Origin: Oxalobacteraceae bacterium
GTDB taxonomy: Bacteria; Pseudomonadota; Gammaproteobacteria; Burkholderiales; Burkholderiaceae_D
Direction: 5' to 3'
DNA: 40,195 nt
Assembly (NCBI GenBank): GCA_027490465.1
Contig: JAIXXZ010000003.1
Coordinates: forward strand, 1-40,195
Part shown: positions 26,272 through 36,595 of the stretch, in pieces
Layout of the letters: every line of letters starts with the position of its first letter
Position numbering within the stretch: the first letter of the stretch is position 1
The notes under the pieces: generated by a model
Database searches by the model: none
What the model saw: only the letters and a program-made list of their open reading frames with translations
What the model was told of the DNA's origin: nothing
Program-made: the position numbers and the translations under genes

Positions 26272-27747
26272 ATGAGTCACTACGACAAATCACTGGTCTG
26301 GTTTCGCCGAGACCTGCGCAATTTCGATCATGCAGCGCTGCATCACGCGCTGCAGAGTAGTCGCAGCGTGTACTGCGCTTTCATTTTTGACAAGGACATC
26401 CTTGATCCCCTGCTCGAACACGGCACGCTGGACAGGCGCGTCGCTTTCCTGCACGCGAGTCTGATCGAGCTGGATGCGGCCTTGCGCGCACAGGGTGGCG
26501 GCCTGATCGTGCGCCACGCGCGCGCAGAGACTGCGATACCCGCGCTCGCGGCCGAGCTGGGCGCTGACGCTGTTTTCATCAATCATGATTATGAGCCGGC
26601 AGCAGTGGTGCGCGATCAGGCGGTCGCGGCTGCGCTGAAAAAGAAAGGCTGTGCGCTGCTGAGCAGCAAAGACCAGGTCATTCATGAAAAAAGCGAGGTC
26701 TTGTCGCAGATGGGCAAGCCGATGTCGGTCTTCACCCCCTACAAGAATGCCTGGCTGAAAAAATTCAACCTGCCCTCTGGTGGCTATGATTTGTCCTTGC
26801 TGGACGCCTACGATTGCACGCCGAAAAAATCGCAGTTCGCAGCACCGCCCGCCGGCGGCATACCGACACTGGCCGAAATGGGTTTCGACGCCTGCGATCT
26901 GGCAGCAATCCATATACAGCCCGGTATGCGTGGCGCACAAACGTTGCTGGATGATTTTCTGCCGCGCTTGCTGCACTATGGCGTTGCACGTGATTTCCCC
27001 GCAGTGAAAGGTCCTTCGTATCTGTCAGTGCATCTGCGCTTTGGCACAGTATCCATTCGCGCGCTGGCGCGTCATGCGATGCAGGCGATTCAAGCGGGCA
27101 CCGGTGGTGAAGGTGCTGCGGTGTGGTTGTCAGAACTGGTCTGGCGGGATTTTTATTTCATGATTCTGCATCACCATCCGCATGTGACTGAATGCGCGTT
27201 CAAAGCTGATTACGATCGCATCGCCTGGGAAGAAGGCAAGAAAGCCGATGCCGATTTTGCTGCCTGGTGTGAAGGTCGCACCGGCTACCCGCTGGTGGAC
27301 GCTGCCATGCATCAGCTGAACCAGACCGGCTATATGCACAATCGTCTGCGCATGGTGACTGCCTGCTTCCTGATCAAGGATCTGGGCATAGACTGGCGAC
27401 GCGGCGAGGCCTATTTTGCGCGGCAACTGAATGATTTCGATTTGTCCGCCAATAACGGTGGCTGGCAATGGGCGGCTTCATCCGGCTGCGATGCGCAACC
27501 CTACTTCCGGATTTTCAATCCCATCACGCAATCGGAAAAATTCGACGCCGACGGTAAATTCATCAAGCGCTACCTGCCACAACTGGCGAAACTGGATCGC
27601 AAACAAATTCATGCTCCCTGGCTGGTGCCTGAGCTCTTGTTGCGTAGCGCGGGTATCACACTGGGCAAGGATTATCCCGCGCCCATCGTCGCGCATGATG
27701 AAGCGCGCAAGCGAACTTTGGAACGCTATGCCGTGGTGAAAAAATAA
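26272..27747 (+). CDS. phrB: deoxyribodipyrimidine photolyase
   Basis: The 491-residue flavoprotein repairs UV-induced cyclobutane pyrimidine dimers with blue light. The N-terminal photolyase domain opens with LVWFRRDLRNFDHAALHHAL. The C-terminal FAD domain has GRTGYPLVDAAMHQL and NNGGWQWAASSGCDAQPYFR near residues 390-410, both diagnostic of class I CPD photolyases. The start at 26272 (MSHYDKSLVWF) fits the family; a longer in-frame start at 26140 would run into the divergent yqgE gene. It is convergent with the patatin gene, 22 bases apart. Confidence 0.95.
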   Translation: MSHYDKSLVWFRRDLRNFDHAALHHALQSSRSVYCAFIFDKDILDPLLEHGTLDRRVAFLHASLIELDAALRAQGGGLIVRHARAETAIPALAAELGADAVFINHDYEPAAVVRDQAVAAALKKKGCALLSSKDQVIHEKSEVLSQMGKPMSVFTPYKNAWLKKFNLPSGGYDLSLLDAYDCTPKKSQFAAPPAGGIPTLAEMGFDACDLAAIHIQPGMRGAQTLLDDFLPRLLHYGVARDFPAVKGPSYLSVHLRFGTVSIRALARHAMQAIQAGTGGEGAAVWLSELVWRDFYFMILHHHPHVTECAFKADYDRIAWEEGKKADADFAAWCEGRTGYPLVDAAMHQLNQTGYMHNRLRMVTACFLIKDLGIDWRRGEAYFARQLNDFDLSANNGGWQWAASSGCDAQPYFRIFNPITQSEKFDADGKFIKRYLPQLAKLDRKQIHAPWLVPELLLRSAGITLGKDYPAPIVAHDEARKRTLERYAVVKK

Positions 27748-27769
27748 ATCGCCAGTGATAATTGCCTGA

Positions 27770-28975
27770 TTACTGCGCCACCTTGCTGACTACACGCGTG
27801 TGCTGCGTGAGATCGTATTGCGTTGCCCCTGCCGCCTGCCCGGCCCGCTTCAGCCACTCGGGATGCATCAGCGTATCGCGCAAATCGCGCCGTCCGGCCT
27901 CCCATCGCTCGAGCACGGATGTGCGAGAAAATTCGTAATCCAGCGATTCGCGCTCATAGGGTCCGGGACGATAAATCAGATGCACCAGATCGATGGGCCC
28001 AACGCGGGCAAACTCGCCAAGATGCTGCACCTCGGGATCATCCTTCAGATCTTCAGGAAGCTTGGCAATCAAATCACAAATCGCGCGCCGCGTATTGGTG
28101 ATCTCAGCCACCATGTTACTGGTGTAACGCGTGCGACTCGAATAGAGAATTTCCTTCTGACGTTTGAGAACGTCATCAAAATTTTTGGGTAGCGCGCCAC
28201 GTGCGCTAAACAGATCCACCTGAAATATCAGCATGGATTCGCTTTTCTCGCGCAAGTCCAGTACCTGCTGCAAAGGTGTGTTGGACAAGATACCACCGTC
28301 CCACCAGGCCTCACCATCAATGATCACCGGTGGAAATGAAGGCGGCAGCGCGCCACTGGCCATGATGTGCTCAGGTCCGATGCGGCATTGCGTGCTGTCG
28401 AAGTAGTGAGAATTTCCCGTCCTGACATTCACTGTTCCCAGTGACAGTCGAATCGATCCGTCATTGATCAGATCAAAGTCAATCAGGCTCTCCAGGGTCT
28501 TTCGCAAAGGCGCGGTGTCATAAAGACTGAGTGCCGCTTGCGTGCCTTCGGGTTGAAACGGTGGCGGTGGCAAGCGTGGCTGATAAAACCCGGGGATGCC
28601 CAACAAGGCAGCATGCCAGGCGCTCCATTGATTGAACGCAGAGCGGGGTTCGGTCGATTCGGTCATCGCGCGCAGCCAGGGCATCATGGGACTGGCATCG
28701 GCGAACTGGGGCAAGCCGGAGGACACCTGATGCCAGAAAGCAGAGAGCCGTTCGACGCGCCGTTCCGGAGGATTACCGGCAATAATCGCTGCATTGATCG
28801 CACCGATGGATACGCCAACGATCCAGTCGGGCTGGAATGCCGTATCGGATAATTCCTCGAACGCGCCTGCCTGATACGCACCCAGCGCACCACCGCCCTG
28901 CAATACGAGCGCGATGCGATCATGGGGACGATGCATGCCGGTGCTGCTGCGATCGGTGACCCAAGCAATTTTCAA
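27770..28975 (-). CDS. patatin-like phospholipase family protein
   Basis: This 401-residue serine hydrolase has the oxyanion loop LQGGGALGAYQAG (residues 25-37), the nucleophile elbow GVSIG with Ser56, and the catalytic Asp226 in WWDGG, the Ser-Asp dyad of patatins. A C-terminal region of about 120 residues after the patatin domain recalls the DUF3734-containing members. No secretion signal is evident. The start is most likely TTG 28975, which has a perfect GGAGG 5 bases upstream; the ATG at 28936 has none. Upstream of this TTG the frame stays open through a 9-bp tandem repeat for about 190 bases. Physiological substrate unknown; phospholipase A or acyl hydrolase activity is typical. Confidence 0.9.
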   Translation of the reverse strand: MKIAWVTDRSSTGMHRPHDRIALVLQGGGALGAYQAGAFEELSDTAFQPDWIVGVSIGAINAAIIAGNPPERRVERLSAFWHQVSSGLPQFADASPMMPWLRAMTESTEPRSAFNQWSAWHAALLGIPGFYQPRLPPPPFQPEGTQAALSLYDTAPLRKTLESLIDFDLINDGSIRLSLGTVNVRTGNSHYFDSTQCRIGPEHIMASGALPPSFPPVIIDGEAWWDGGILSNTPLQQVLDLREKSESMLIFQVDLFSARGALPKNFDDVLKRQKEILYSSRTRYTSNMVAEITNTRRAICDLIAKLPEDLKDDPEVQHLGEFARVGPIDLVHLIYRPGPYERESLDYEFSRTSVLERWEAGRRDLRDTLMHPEWLKRAGQAAGATQYDLTQHTRVVSKVAQ

Positions 28976-28980
28976 ATTTG

Positions 28981-28985
28981 CCTCC
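28981..28985 (-). promoter_or_regulatory. Shine-Dalgarno GGAGG deciding the patatin TTG start
   Basis: The minus strand reads GGAGG, then CAAAT, then TTG at 28975-28973. This consensus site with 5-base spacing is the best ribosome-binding site near the gene and supports a non-ATG start. Confidence 0.65.
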
Positions 28986-29018
28986 GACAGGAAAAATGTT
29001 GCGCTGTGTTTTCTGTTA

Positions 29019-29131
29019 TTGCTGTTGTTGCTGTTGTTGCCGTTGTTGCTGTTGTTGCTGTTGTTGCTGTTGTTGCTGTTGTTGCTGTTGTTGCTGTTGT
29101 TGCTGTTGTTGCTGTTGTTGCTGTTGTTGCT
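29019..29131. repeat. 9-bp minisatellite (TTGCTGTTG), 12 full copies
   Basis: Twelve head-to-tail 9-bp units run from 29019 to 29126, followed by a partial TTGCT. Only the third unit differs (TTGCCGTTG), so the array is nearly perfect and probably young. It sits between the pilL stop (29149) and the patatin ribosome-binding site (28985). On the transcribed strand the unit is CAACAGCAA, which is CA-rich and unstructured. Confidence 0.95.
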
Positions 29132-29148
29132 AGCACTGGTTCTTTGCT

Positions 29149-32100
29149 TTATGCAATCAGCAGCTTATCTTCATCACTGGTCGCCGCAAGCCATTGCGTC
29201 AACAAACCCAGCAATTCTTCCTCGACAAAGGGCTTGCCCAGATAAGCGGTAGCACCCAGTTTCATCGCATGCTCACGATGCCGCTCTGCGGTGCGCGAGG
29301 TGATCATCGCAACCGGAAGTGCACGCCAGCGCGCATCATCACGCAAGGCCGTCAGCAGTTCAAAACCATCCATGCGTGGCATTTCGATGTCCAGTAGTAC
29401 GGCGGCGGGCGTACTCAAACGCAACTGCTCCAGCGCATCCAGGCCATCTCTGGCCAGCGCAACCACATAGCCATGACGCTCCAACAGTCGCTGGCTGGCG
29501 CGCCGCACGGTAAGCGAATCATCAACCACCAAAATGCGCGGCGCCTGATGTGCGCCGAGCTCTGCTGGATTCACATTCGCACACATGCTCGCGTGTGCAG
29601 CAACGAAGTCAGGCAAGGGCAAGGGATTGATAATGAGCGTAATGCTGCCATCCCCCAGCACCGTGGCCCCTGCGATACCGGGTACCTTGGCCAGCTGCGG
29701 TCCGAGATTCTTGACGACCACTTCGCGATGCCCAATCACGGCATCAAGCTCGATGGCGAGATACTGATCAAGCTGCCGCAGCACGGCGACTGGCGTGCGC
29801 GTTGCAGTCTCCTGGCCCGACATCGGCTCACTCAACAGCGTCGCCAATCGATGCAAGGGCACATGACGGCCCTGCCACTCCAGCTCACCCGCGGTGCGCG
29901 CCTGTGCAAGCTCTGAAGACGAGAGCTGGAGCATTTGCTGCACCAAGGTGGCGGGCAGTGCGACCTCGCGCGAGCCTGCTGTTACCAGCACGACCTGCAT
30001 GGTCGCCAGTGTCAGCGGCAAACTGAATATGAAACGGGTACCGACACCTCGTTCGCTCAGAACTTTCAGATGACCACCGAGCACGATGACAGCAGCGCGT
30101 ACTGCATCCATACCGATGCCACGCCCGGAGAGTTCCGTCACCTTGCTTGCCGTTGAAAAGCCCGGCTCGAAAATCAACTCCGCCAACGCAGCCTCATCAG
30201 CGTGCGCATCCAATGTCAGCAATCCTGCAGCGATGGCACGTTCGCGTATGCGCGCATAATCCAGCCCGCGTCCATCATCACTGATTTGCAGCTGCAAGGT
30301 ATTGCCTTGCTGAGACAAATCCATGCGTACTCGTCCTGTCGCAGACTTGCCCAGTGACAGTCGTTCGGTCGCTGCTTCGATGCCGTGCGCAACAGCATTG
30401 CGAACCAGGTGCTCGAGTGGACCCGTGATGCGATCCAGTACACCGCGATCCACTTCGAGATTGCCGCCATCGATCTCCATCACCACATCGCAATCTTTTT
30501 CGCGAGCAGCCTGACGCAGCAAGTGCTGCAGCCGCCCGCTCAGGCTGGCAAAGGGGAGTGTACGAACACGCCGCAAATCGGCTTGCAGTGTTCGCGCATG
30601 ACGTCCCTGCGCGGTGACCGTGAGCACGGCGCTGTCCAGCTGACGCGAGAGCGTGCGCTGCAGGCTGCTGATGTCCGCGATACTTTCGCTCATCATGCGC
30701 GTCAGTTCATGTAGCCGCGTATAGCGATCAAACTCAAGCGGATCAAATTCCGCTGTATTGCTGGGTGCGAATCCGGAAGCAATACGTGACTCTGCTTGAA
30801 TTTCAAGCTCGCGCAATTGCGCGCGCAAGCGTGCGAGGTTATCCGAGAGATCATTCACCGACTGTCTTTGCAGCTGCAATTCGCTCGCCATGCGGGAACT
30901 GCCGACCAGCAGCTCTGCACCTGAAGTCGTGATGCGATCCAAAAATTCTGCACGTACCCGCAGCTGTAAGGTCTGAGGCGTTTTTTCTGGCACTGCGGCT
31001 GAATTGACATTCTGACGTGCATGCGTGACACCGGAAGTATCGGGATCGGCACTTGTCGCTTTCAGATCGCTTACCCGACCATCGCCAACCGCTGACGCTG
31101 ACGCTGGCACCGCAGTGACCGGTACGAAAACTTGCAGCAATTGATCCAGTGTGGTCTCAAGAATGCGCAGTGCGGCTACATCGGGTGGCGACCGTTGCGA
31201 GAGTTCAGCGACGGTTTGCTCCATCTGATGCAGCTCGTCACCAAGCCTGATCTCACCAGCCATCCGCGCACTGCCTTTGAGCGTGTGCAAAATCCGTAGC
31301 ATCTGTGCGGGGGCTTCAGGCTCTGAGGGCGCGACAATCCAGGCGCGCAGTTGCTGATCAAGCTGCGGCATCAGATCAGCGGCTTCCTCGACAAAAATGC
31401 CATGCAGCTCATCCTGCATAGGATCGCGAGGCTGGTTGGCCGATATATTGAATATGGAGGTTTCTGCCTGAAGCAATGCCTTCGAATCAGTGTGATCTTT
31501 GCTGGCAGTGGACTGACTGTACTGGTTCTGCAAAGTCGCCGGAGGCGATGCCGTATCTGACGCATCAGTCTGCTGCAGAACAAGCGGAGTCTCGACATGG
31601 GCTTCGTCCTGATACTCGAATTCAGATCCGGACTCGGATGCCGTCAGCGACAATGCGAGTAGTTGTTCAAGGACTGCGGGCTGAGCCTCGGGCATGAGGC
31701 CTGCAGATAAATCGGCGAGCATGTGTTCAAGCGTCACCAATCCCTTTTGCAAACCAGTCCGCACAGGCACCGTGATTTGCCCATCGCCTGCGCGCATCCC
31801 TGTCACTATGGTTTCTATGGCCAGCGCCAGCTGCCGCATCTCCGACAAGCCTACCGTGGCAGAGCATCCGGCAAGTGCATGGGCGGCATGGGCGGCGGAT
31901 TCCCATTGAAAATCTTTGTTCGTCGCTTCTGCATGCAGCCAGGTCCCGAGCTGCTGCAGACGCACCTTTGCCTCGTCGAGAAAAATCGCGTGCAGACTCT
32001 GGCCAGTATCAAAGGCCGGACGCATCGCATGATTTTCATCCTTGCCAACAGCAGGCAGCGCCACCGCATCCAGTGAACCGTTGTCTTCGATATCGTGAGT

Positions 32101-33726
32101 TCGTGATATGCCAGCAAGCAGCACCGACAGACGAACGAATTTTTGTGCGAACACCTCACGTTGATAAAGGTCTTGATTATTCGCTACAGCAGAAATGATA
32201 GTAGGGAGTTGCTCGCGAATTTCGTGAAGTAATGTCAGCAGAGCCTGCTCATCCAATAAGCTCAGCGCTGCCCGAACTTCCGAGAGGCGATGATCAATGG
32301 TGGCTAGGGCCACTTCTCGCTCTGACATCGTAGGTGCCTCATCCATCAGGCGTTCTATTTGTCGCTCGGTGACGGCCAGGCTTCCGATCAGTGCCTCACT
32401 CAGCGATGTCAGCACCGAAGGTATTTGCAGGGCGATGCCCATGGTGTGCAAACTGCGCCAACAAGGAATATCAGCAGCATTGCCAATAGCATCCAGATTG
32501 CTTGCAACCCGCTGCGCAATGGACTGACTGTTTTTCAAACGGGTCATCAAGCCCATCAGTGCCTGCAGACCCAGTAGGCAGGCCGCAATCGAAAGAACTT
32601 GCGTCGCATGCACCTCATGCGCAGACAATCTTGCTTGCAAGCGGGACAGCGCACTCGTCACGCAAGCGATGCCCGGCATAAGGCGCGCAGACTGAATCAG
32701 ATTATCCAGTTGCTCGGGTGCAGGTAAGGCAGCCGTTCCCGGCGTATCCAACAAAGCAATCAGCGATTGGATTTCATGATTGAGCGCCGTAAAGGCAAGG
32801 GTATCTCCGTTCGCCATCCCGGGAGTTGCTGAGTGTGACGAGGGAAGCTGAGCGTCGAGATCAAAGGCGTGCACGATACAGGCTGACTCTGGCGTCTGCG
32901 CGTTGGCGGTGGCAATCATGAACAAGGCTTCCCGCACCAGCGCTGCCGGCACAGGCGGCAGTTCTGTGGCGTCGATATGACGGATCACGCGCCCTGTCGC
33001 CGCCAGTATTTTCTTTGACAACGCAATATCACGGGTCTTTTCTTCTGCAATTAGTCCGGTGGCGGCATGCAACGCCAGCCAGTTGGCCTTTTCCGACACG
33101 GGCTGTGCCAGCGAAGCAAGTGCAGCAATCACCTGCGTTATACGCTGCGCCGCTTGCAAAACTTCTTCGGGACTATCGGACCGTAAAAACCGCAATAGCG
33201 CGCGCTCGAATTCACTGCGCGGATCTGCCAGCAGGGCTTTTTCTTCGGGTACTGCCACCGAAGGCAGCATGCTGTCATCGACCCGCAGCGACAACATCGC
33301 CGACGGATGCGCGTGACCGGTAAGATCCCAGGCAGCGAGTGCAGCCCAGCATGATAAAAAATTTGATGCCGGCACAGACTCTGACATGAGAAGGCGTTCC
33401 ATCGCCTCAGTCAGGATGCTAAAAGTCTGGCTCAGCGTCGCGGCCAGCTCAGCGGGAAAGGGGGCGGTATTTTCCGATTGCCGCGAAACGAGCCGGCGCG
33501 AAAGTGTAGTAATGGCGGCAAGACTGTGAACGCCCGCCATTGCGAAGGCAGCTTCCACTTGTCCAAGTAGCACAGACATGGACGCAAGCACTGTCGGCGT
33601 ATCGGCCTCCGTCATTGTCGCCTGTTGCGCCAACTGCGTCAGCTGACGCAGCGACATTGCCAGCGCATGAAAAAGAGGCGGCAGGCAATCTGCTGCAGTC
33701 AAGCTGGCTGGCGCAGGCGAATTCAT
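29149..33726 (-). CDS. pilL: PilL/ChpA-like hybrid chemotaxis histidine kinase
   Basis: This 1525-residue CheA-type kinase belongs to the twitching-motility Pil-Chp pathway. About 580 N-terminal residues hold helical, poorly conserved Hpt-like segments without an obvious phosphorylatable His. Two intact Hpt sites follow: His616 in AHALAGCSATVG and His814 in HTLKGSARMAG. Then come the dimerisation region, the ATPase with NAVAHGIE (near 1110), DDGRGLD (near 1155) and GRGIGMD (near 1200), a CheW-like domain (about 1250-1390) and a C-terminal receiver with Asp1446 in LLDIEMPRMDG. It should phosphorylate PilG and PilH under control of PilJ and control pilus extension and retraction. It lies 27 bases after pilJ. 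Confidence 0.93.
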   Translation of the reverse strand: MNSPAPASLTAADCLPPLFHALAMSLRQLTQLAQQATMTEADTPTVLASMSVLLGQVEAAFAMAGVHSLAAITTLSRRLVSRQSENTAPFPAELAATLSQTFSILTEAMERLLMSESVPASNFLSCWAALAAWDLTGHAHPSAMLSLRVDDSMLPSVAVPEEKALLADPRSEFERALLRFLRSDSPEEVLQAAQRITQVIAALASLAQPVSEKANWLALHAATGLIAEEKTRDIALSKKILAATGRVIRHIDATELPPVPAALVREALFMIATANAQTPESACIVHAFDLDAQLPSSHSATPGMANGDTLAFTALNHEIQSLIALLDTPGTAALPAPEQLDNLIQSARLMPGIACVTSALSRLQARLSAHEVHATQVLSIAACLLGLQALMGLMTRLKNSQSIAQRVASNLDAIGNAADIPCWRSLHTMGIALQIPSVLTSLSEALIGSLAVTERQIERLMDEAPTMSEREVALATIDHRLSEVRAALSLLDEQALLTLLHEIREQLPTIISAVANNQDLYQREVFAQKFVRLSVLLAGISRTHDIEDNGSLDAVALPAVGKDENHAMRPAFDTGQSLHAIFLDEAKVRLQQLGTWLHAEATNKDFQWESAAHAAHALAGCSATVGLSEMRQLALAIETIVTGMRAGDGQITVPVRTGLQKGLVTLEHMLADLSAGLMPEAQPAVLEQLLALSLTASESGSEFEYQDEAHVETPLVLQQTDASDTASPPATLQNQYSQSTASKDHTDSKALLQAETSIFNISANQPRDPMQDELHGIFVEEAADLMPQLDQQLRAWIVAPSEPEAPAQMLRILHTLKGSARMAGEIRLGDELHQMEQTVAELSQRSPPDVAALRILETTLDQLLQVFVPVTAVPASASAVGDGRVSDLKATSADPDTSGVTHARQNVNSAAVPEKTPQTLQLRVRAEFLDRITTSGAELLVGSSRMASELQLQRQSVNDLSDNLARLRAQLRELEIQAESRIASGFAPSNTAEFDPLEFDRYTRLHELTRMMSESIADISSLQRTLSRQLDSAVLTVTAQGRHARTLQADLRRVRTLPFASLSGRLQHLLRQAAREKDCDVVMEIDGGNLEVDRGVLDRITGPLEHLVRNAVAHGIEAATERLSLGKSATGRVRMDLSQQGNTLQLQISDDGRGLDYARIRERAIAAGLLTLDAHADEAALAELIFEPGFSTASKVTELSGRGIGMDAVRAAVIVLGGHLKVLSERGVGTRFIFSLPLTLATMQVVLVTAGSREVALPATLVQQMLQLSSSELAQARTAGELEWQGRHVPLHRLATLLSEPMSGQETATRTPVAVLRQLDQYLAIELDAVIGHREVVVKNLGPQLAKVPGIAGATVLGDGSITLIINPLPLPDFVAAHASMCANVNPAELGAHQAPRILVVDDSLTVRRASQRLLERHGYVVALARDGLDALEQLRLSTPAAVLLDIEMPRMDGFELLTALRDDARWRALPVAMITSRTAERHREHAMKLGATAYLGKPFVEEELLGLLTQWLAATSDEDKLLIA

Positions 33727-33753
33727 CGTTGGTTTTCAGAACAGGCAAATGAC

Positions 33754-35973
33754 TCAGGCAGCAATGCGAAAACGTGCGATTGCACCTTCAAGTTCCGATG
33801 CGAGCTCGCCGAGTTCCTGCACCGATGAAGCGGTTTGCTGAGTGCCATGCCGCGTGTGCTCGGTCACGGTCAGAATGCTCTCGATATTGCGCGCTACGCC
33901 ATCGGCAAGACTTGACTGTTCCACCGCAGAGGCTGAAATGCCGCGAATGAGTTCAGCCAGATGCTGAGAAATACGCCGTATATCTGCCAGCGCATGACCA
34001 GCCGCATCTGACAAGCGGGTTCCTTCCACCACCCCTTGCGTGGAGCGCTCCATCGCAGCGACGGCTTCCTGTGCATCGGCTTGCACGGTCTTGACCAGCG
34101 TACTGATCTGTCGCACCGCATCACCGCAGCGCTCGGCCAATCGCTGAACTTCTTCGGCAACCACGGCAAAACCCCGGCCAGCTTCACCTGCAGATGCAGC
34201 CTGTATCGCCGCATTCAATGCGAGCACATGGGTCTGCTCGGTGATATCGGAAATCAGATCGGTAATGTCACCAATTTCAAGCGAAGAATCACCAAGGCGT
34301 TTGATGCGCTTGGCAGTTTCCTGTATCTGCTCGCGCAACTGTTGCATGCCGCGAATCGCATTTTGTACTGCGCTCTCGCCCTGCTCGGCGGCACTCACGG
34401 AAGATTGGGCAACATCGGCTGACTCACTGGCGGCACGCGAGACTTGATGAATTTGCGCTGTCATCTGCAGCACTGCCTCACCGGTCTGCTGAATTTCATT
34501 CGACTGACGCGCAGCAAGCGCCAGCAATTCACTGGATATATTCTGCGCAGCGCCGCAGGATTTTCCAACCTGGTTTGCGGTATAACTGACTCGCGCCAGC
34601 AGATTGCGTAACTCTTCCAGCGTGAAATTGACGGAGTCCGCGATCGCACCGGTGATATCTTCCGATACGGTAGTGCGAATCGCCAGATTACCCTCGGCCA
34701 CCTCCTGAAGCTCATTCATCAACCTGAGAATGGCCGCCTGATTTTGCTGATTGATGGCGCGCGCCGCTTCTTCTTCCTGCATGGCCTTGCGGCGCTGCTG
34801 CTCGGCCTGAACACGACGTGATTCTGCCTGGGCCGTACGCTGCCGACTGTCATGCAACAGCAAGAGCCCCAGTGCGAGCGCAAACATCAGAAATAAAAAT
34901 CCCGCTGTACCCAATGCCCAGTGCGTCCAATTACCCTCAGTCTCCTGCGCACGATAGGCCTGCTGCAGCTCCAGCAAACGCTCGCGGAGTGATTCGTTGT
35001 CGGCGAATATTTGCCGCTCCGCCTGCTTGGCTGCAATGAAGTTTTTCAGGTTACCAAGAATGCCGGCGAGCTCGCGACGGTAGTTTACAAAAGCCGTCTG
35101 GAGTTCTTGTAAACGCGCGCGTGCATCCGGATTGGCAAGTGCGGGCAGACGCAAGACCGCACTACCTTCCAGAAATCCGGTCATGATGTCCTGAAAGGTA
35201 TTGGCATCGCGACCCAGCATGAACGCTGTGTCCTGATTAATACCCTCAGGCGTGAGAAATTCGTTCGCACTTTTACCAAGACGCTGGGTGAGCATGACGA
35301 GCTGCCCTGCTGCTGCAACTTCGCGCGCCGAGGCCCCTGACTGCGCACTGACAATTGCGATTTGCTCGGCGAGCTCAAGCAACACCGGATTGAGTTTGTT
35401 GAGCGACTGCAGGGTGGTACCGAATCCCGTCAGTTCTTTTTGCAAGCTCATGAGCCGTGTCGCCGACTGATCCGAGCGCTGCCACATATCGCTGATGCGG
35501 GCAACGCGTTTGGCAAAATAGGCATCGGCAACGGGCACCACACGACCCTGCCATTCACCGCCCGCAGATAACAGCTTGAGTGCATCGTTGATCGCTGTTC
35601 GGCTTTGTTCAAGCTGGGCGAAAGCTTCGGGGTTGCCCTGAATGGCATTCGGCGCTGCCTTACCGAGTCGCTGCGAATGCATGACCAGATCACCGGCAAT
35701 CTGGGTGCGCACCGAGGCCTTGGTGGTTTCCTGAGAATTCAGCCAGGTGAAAATAACGAGGGCAATCAGTGACAGCACAAGCCCGATCTGCATCACCCGT
35801 ACCGCCATCTTTACCGAAACGTAGTCCAACCAGGGTTGTACGAGAACGTTAGCTTTCATGCGCATGAAAAATTTCTGCCACATCCGGTGACCTTTTTCTT
35901 CTTTGAAGGAATCCGGTATCGCGGAAGACATGTTCGTCACCGTACTTGCGCCATGGCTTGTATCAATTTCCAT
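33754..35973 (-). CDS. pilJ: PilJ-like methyl-accepting chemotaxis protein
   Basis: The 739-residue receptor has one TM helix near residues 58-79, a helical periplasmic region with two PilJ-type repeats, a second TM near 351-376 and a cytoplasmic signalling domain. The tip motif [19 protein letters not shown] lies near residue 600 and is the contact for the kinase and PilI. It is the receptor of the Pil-Chp system and may sense surface contact through the pilin. ATG 35973 has GGAG upstream; an in-frame TTG at 35988 has no ribosome site, and ATG 35931 is a further alternative. Confidence 0.92.
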   Translation of the reverse strand: MEIDTSHGASTVTNMSSAIPDSFKEEKGHRMWQKFFMRMKANVLVQPWLDYVSVKMAVRVMQIGLVLSLIALVIFTWLNSQETTKASVRTQIAGDLVMHSQRLGKAAPNAIQGNPEAFAQLEQSRTAINDALKLLSAGGEWQGRVVPVADAYFAKRVARISDMWQRSDQSATRLMSLQKELTGFGTTLQSLNKLNPVLLELAEQIAIVSAQSGASAREVAAAGQLVMLTQRLGKSANEFLTPEGINQDTAFMLGRDANTFQDIMTGFLEGSAVLRLPALANPDARARLQELQTAFVNYRRELAGILGNLKNFIAAKQAERQIFADNESLRERLLELQQAYRAQETEGNWTHWALGTAGFLFLMFALALGLLLLHDSRQRTAQAESRRVQAEQQRRKAMQEEEAARAINQQNQAAILRLMNELQEVAEGNLAIRTTVSEDITGAIADSVNFTLEELRNLLARVSYTANQVGKSCGAAQNISSELLALAARQSNEIQQTGEAVLQMTAQIHQVSRAASESADVAQSSVSAAEQGESAVQNAIRGMQQLREQIQETAKRIKRLGDSSLEIGDITDLISDITEQTHVLALNAAIQAASAGEAGRGFAVVAEEVQRLAERCGDAVRQISTLVKTVQADAQEAVAAMERSTQGVVEGTRLSDAAGHALADIRRISQHLAELIRGISASAVEQSSLADGVARNIESILTVTEHTRHGTQQTASSVQELGELASELEGAIARFRIAA

Positions 35974-36012
35974 GCAATGCTCCGCCAATGAATAAAAAAT
36001 AAATCAGCTTCT

Positions 36013-36594
36013 CTAATGCGCCACCACATCAAGAAATGCGGGATCTTCCATCAGCAGGGGTAAATCCAGCAATCGCCAGACGCGCGACTCTCGATCCACA
36101 AGAAACGAGCTCACCCAGGAAGATTCGTCTGCGGGTCTGGACTGCGAGGTGAAACCGGAGAGACTGACCAGCCCCGCCACGCGCGAGACGCGCAATGCGC
36201 AAGGCACCGGCAGCGTGTCGGACAAAACCAGTAAACGATCGGAATCCTGCGCTGGTCTGGCGGGACGACCCAAAAACCCGGCGAGATCAATCACGCCCGT
36301 GAGCCTGCCGCGACAGTTGATCAGCCCAAGAAACCAGGCACAGGTATGTGGCACTGGCTTGACACCTTCATAAGTGATGACTTCAGCGGTATGTGCCACC
36401 TCGAGCAAATACGGTTGATCACCGGCTTGCACGGCGAGCCGCATCTGCTCGCTATGGCTGTTCGAGCGTGCGAGCTGGGTGCGTTCTACCAGCTGCCGCT
36501 GAAATTCACGCAAAGCCTGCCGGCGCTCCTGCCTGTCGGATGTGGCAAGTTCGTCCTGCGCAATGGGCATTTCGCTTACGGACCGCGCGTGCAT
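36013..36594 (-). CDS. pilI: PilI-like CheW-domain adaptor
   Basis: This 193-residue protein contains one CheW fold at about residues 55-190, with LLEVAHTAEVI, FLGLINCRGRLTGVIDLAGFLG and the late VSSFLVDRESRVWRLLDL strands. A basic, Gln/Arg-rich N-terminal helix precedes it. It should couple PilJ to the PilL kinase. The start at 36594 lies one base after the pilH stop; an internal ATG at 36570 is possible. Confidence 0.9.
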   Translation of the reverse strand: MHARSVSEMPIAQDELATSDRQERRQALREFQRQLVERTQLARSNSHSEQMRLAVQAGDQPYLLEVAHTAEVITYEGVKPVPHTCAWFLGLINCRGRLTGVIDLAGFLGRPARPAQDSDRLLVLSDTLPVPCALRVSRVAGLVSLSGFTSQSRPADESSWVSSFLVDRESRVWRLLDLPLLMEDPAFLDVVAH

Positions 36595-36595
36595 C

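Noticed and set aside
29019-29131. CRISPR array
   Set aside because: The 9-bp units are contiguous, with no spacers and no cas genes.
28914-29252. Plus-strand reading frames translating to long poly-Leu or Ala-Val-Val runs
   Set aside because: They are produced only by the 9-bp tandem repeat and overlap the ends of two real minus-strand genes; no ribosome site or domain supports them.
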